Shown in pieces: positions 63,209 through 64,000 of a DNA stretch of 64,000 bases (position 1 is its first letter; each line of letters opens with the position of its first letter). The notes beneath the pieces were generated by a model that saw only the letters and a list, made by a program, of their open reading frames with translations, made no database searches and was not told where the DNA came from. This DNA comes from an uncultured Treponema sp. Its GTDB lineage: Bacteria > Spirochaetota > Spirochaetia > Treponematales > Treponemataceae. The DNA lies in NCBI GenBank assembly GCA_945877425.1, contig CAMCRZ010000008.1, forward strand, positions 1 through 64,000, read 5' to 3'. Position numbers and translations under genes: made by a program.

Positions 63209-64000
63209 CTAAAAAAGACCCATTGCTTTCTGCATGACAAGACTTACTGCAGTAATTCCAATCCAGCAGACTGCACCTAATGCAAGAGGTTTTCCGCCTG
63301 TTTTTATAAGCTTTACTATATCAGTGTTTAAACCGATTGCAGCCATTGCCATTATGATAAAGAATTTGCTTAGATTTTTTAGAAGTGAAAATATGTTTTC
63401 TATTTTTCCAAGGATTAGAGAATCAGTTATAAAGTTGTGGCATAAAGTTGTAATTACAGATGCAGCTACAAAGTATAAAATGAACCATGGGAAAATTTTT
63501 GCTATGTTTACTTTTGTGCCTTCTCCGCCCTGCTTCTTTTCCTTAACTGTTCTGTAAAAAGCAAGAACTAATGTAATTACAATAATTGCAAGTGTTCTTG
63601 TAAGCTTTACTGTTACGGCTTTATCAAGTGTTGCACTCCCCAGACCGTACATACTGTCCCAAGTTGAAGCACAGGCTGTAACAGATGAAGTGTCGTTTAC
63701 GGCTGTTCCTGCAAAAATACCGAATGCATCTGCGCTTTTTGTGTCAAAACCGATAAGTGTTCCGAATGTAGGGAAAATCAAGGCAGCAAGTACATTGAAG
63801 AAAAATATTACTGAAATAGACTGAGCTACTTCTTCTTCGTCTGCATCTATAACAGGAGCAGTTGCGGCAATGGCACTTCCTCCGCAGATTGATGAACCTA
63901 CTCCAATAAGTGTGGCAATTTTTGAAGGAATGTGCATTACCTTGCATAAAACAAAAGCTAAAATAAGTGAAACTGAAATTGTGCATAAAATAATGGGAAG
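63209..64000 (-). CDS. YeiH-family putative sulfate exporter (5' end beyond the window)
   Basis: The family has ten or so membrane helices; the transported anion is predicted to be sulfate-like. The frame stays open to 64000, beginning LPIILCTISVSLILAFVLCK, so the start lies outside. The conserved segment GVGSSICGGSAIAATAPVID and the later GTAVNDTSSVTACAS are the family signatures. The visible 263 residues include about seven spans and the C-terminal end. Only this part is present, so length and promoter cannot be judged. Confidence 0.85.
   Translation of the reverse strand, partial: LPIILCTISVSLILAFVLCKVMHIPSKIATLIGVGSSICGGSAIAATAPVIDADEEEVAQSISVIFFFNVLAALIFPTFGTLIGFDTKSADAFGIFAGTAVNDTSSVTACASTWDSMYGLGSATLDKAVTVKLTRTLAIIVITLVLAFYRTVKEKKQGGEGTKVNIAKIFPWFILYFVAASVITTLCHNFITDSLILGKIENIFSLLKNLSKFFIIMAMAAIGLNTDIVKLIKTGGKPLALGAVCWIGITAVSLVMQKAMGLF

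Overview
The window looks like a stretch of core chromosome from a spirochaete, most likely a Treponema species. It is AT-rich overall. It carries two adjacent class B (periplasmic) flagellin genes, a FlaG-FliD-PilZ block, a convergent FlgN-FlgK-FlgL-FliW-CsrA block, many short lipoproteins with spirochaete-style lipoboxes, and amino-acid ABC transport genes. Genus is inferred from gene content and protein character, not from a marker-gene search. I see no insertion sequences, prophage, CRISPR array or rRNA genes.

Layout. 0.2-13.5 kb: DNA repair and nucleotide metabolism (recO, pyrimidine-nucleoside phosphorylase, recJ, ligA, trmB, dinB), an M23 peptidase and three unassigned proteins. 13.5-18.2 kb: minus-strand genes for TPR, NHL and von Willebrand-like envelope proteins, surE and a galactokinase-family kinase. 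18.3-24.3 kb: lnt (with an unusual histone-H1-like tail), bioY, nrdR, tRNA-Met, argF, a small periplasmic protein and nrnA. 24.3-39.0 kb is the regulatory and motility core. It starts with a 570-base AT-rich region holding an array of inverted repeats and a near-perfect sigma-54 promoter in front of a sigma-factor-like gene. Next come rdgB, two flaB genes with structured leaders, flaG, fliD, a beta-grasp-like protein, a PilZ protein, tsaE-tsaB, and then the minus-strand flgN-flgK-flgL-fliW-csrA operon behind a sigma-28 promoter. 39.1-39.8 kb: six tRNA genes (His, Arg, Lys, Leu, Gly, Gly). 39.8-54 kb: tig-clpP-clpX, a glycosyltransferase, a DEAD-box helicase, smc, lipoproteins, serS and an AI-2E family permease. 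54-64 kb: aconitase behind an operator-like palindrome, a ComFB fusion protein, a BI-1 family protein, a four-gene polar amino-acid ABC transporter, a lipoprotein and a YeiH-type transporter cut by the window edge.

How the parts fit. The most coherent system is flagellin homeostasis. CsrA and its antagonist FliW are encoded at 34.6-35.3 kb. The leader of the first flagellin gene has a hairpin presenting GGA followed by a GGAGGA ribosome-binding site. The leader of the second has a close match to the CsrA consensus in a hairpin loop. A third hairpin and a terminator-like element separate the flagellins from flaG-fliD. Upstream of this lies a possible second regulatory layer: a sigma-54 promoter with regularly spaced upstream sites driving a sigma-like protein of unknown target. 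Individual oddities include RecJ with a DnaQ-like insertion, an SMC protein without a recognisable hinge, a GHKL-ATPase-like protein and a GAA1-like degenerate M28 membrane protein.
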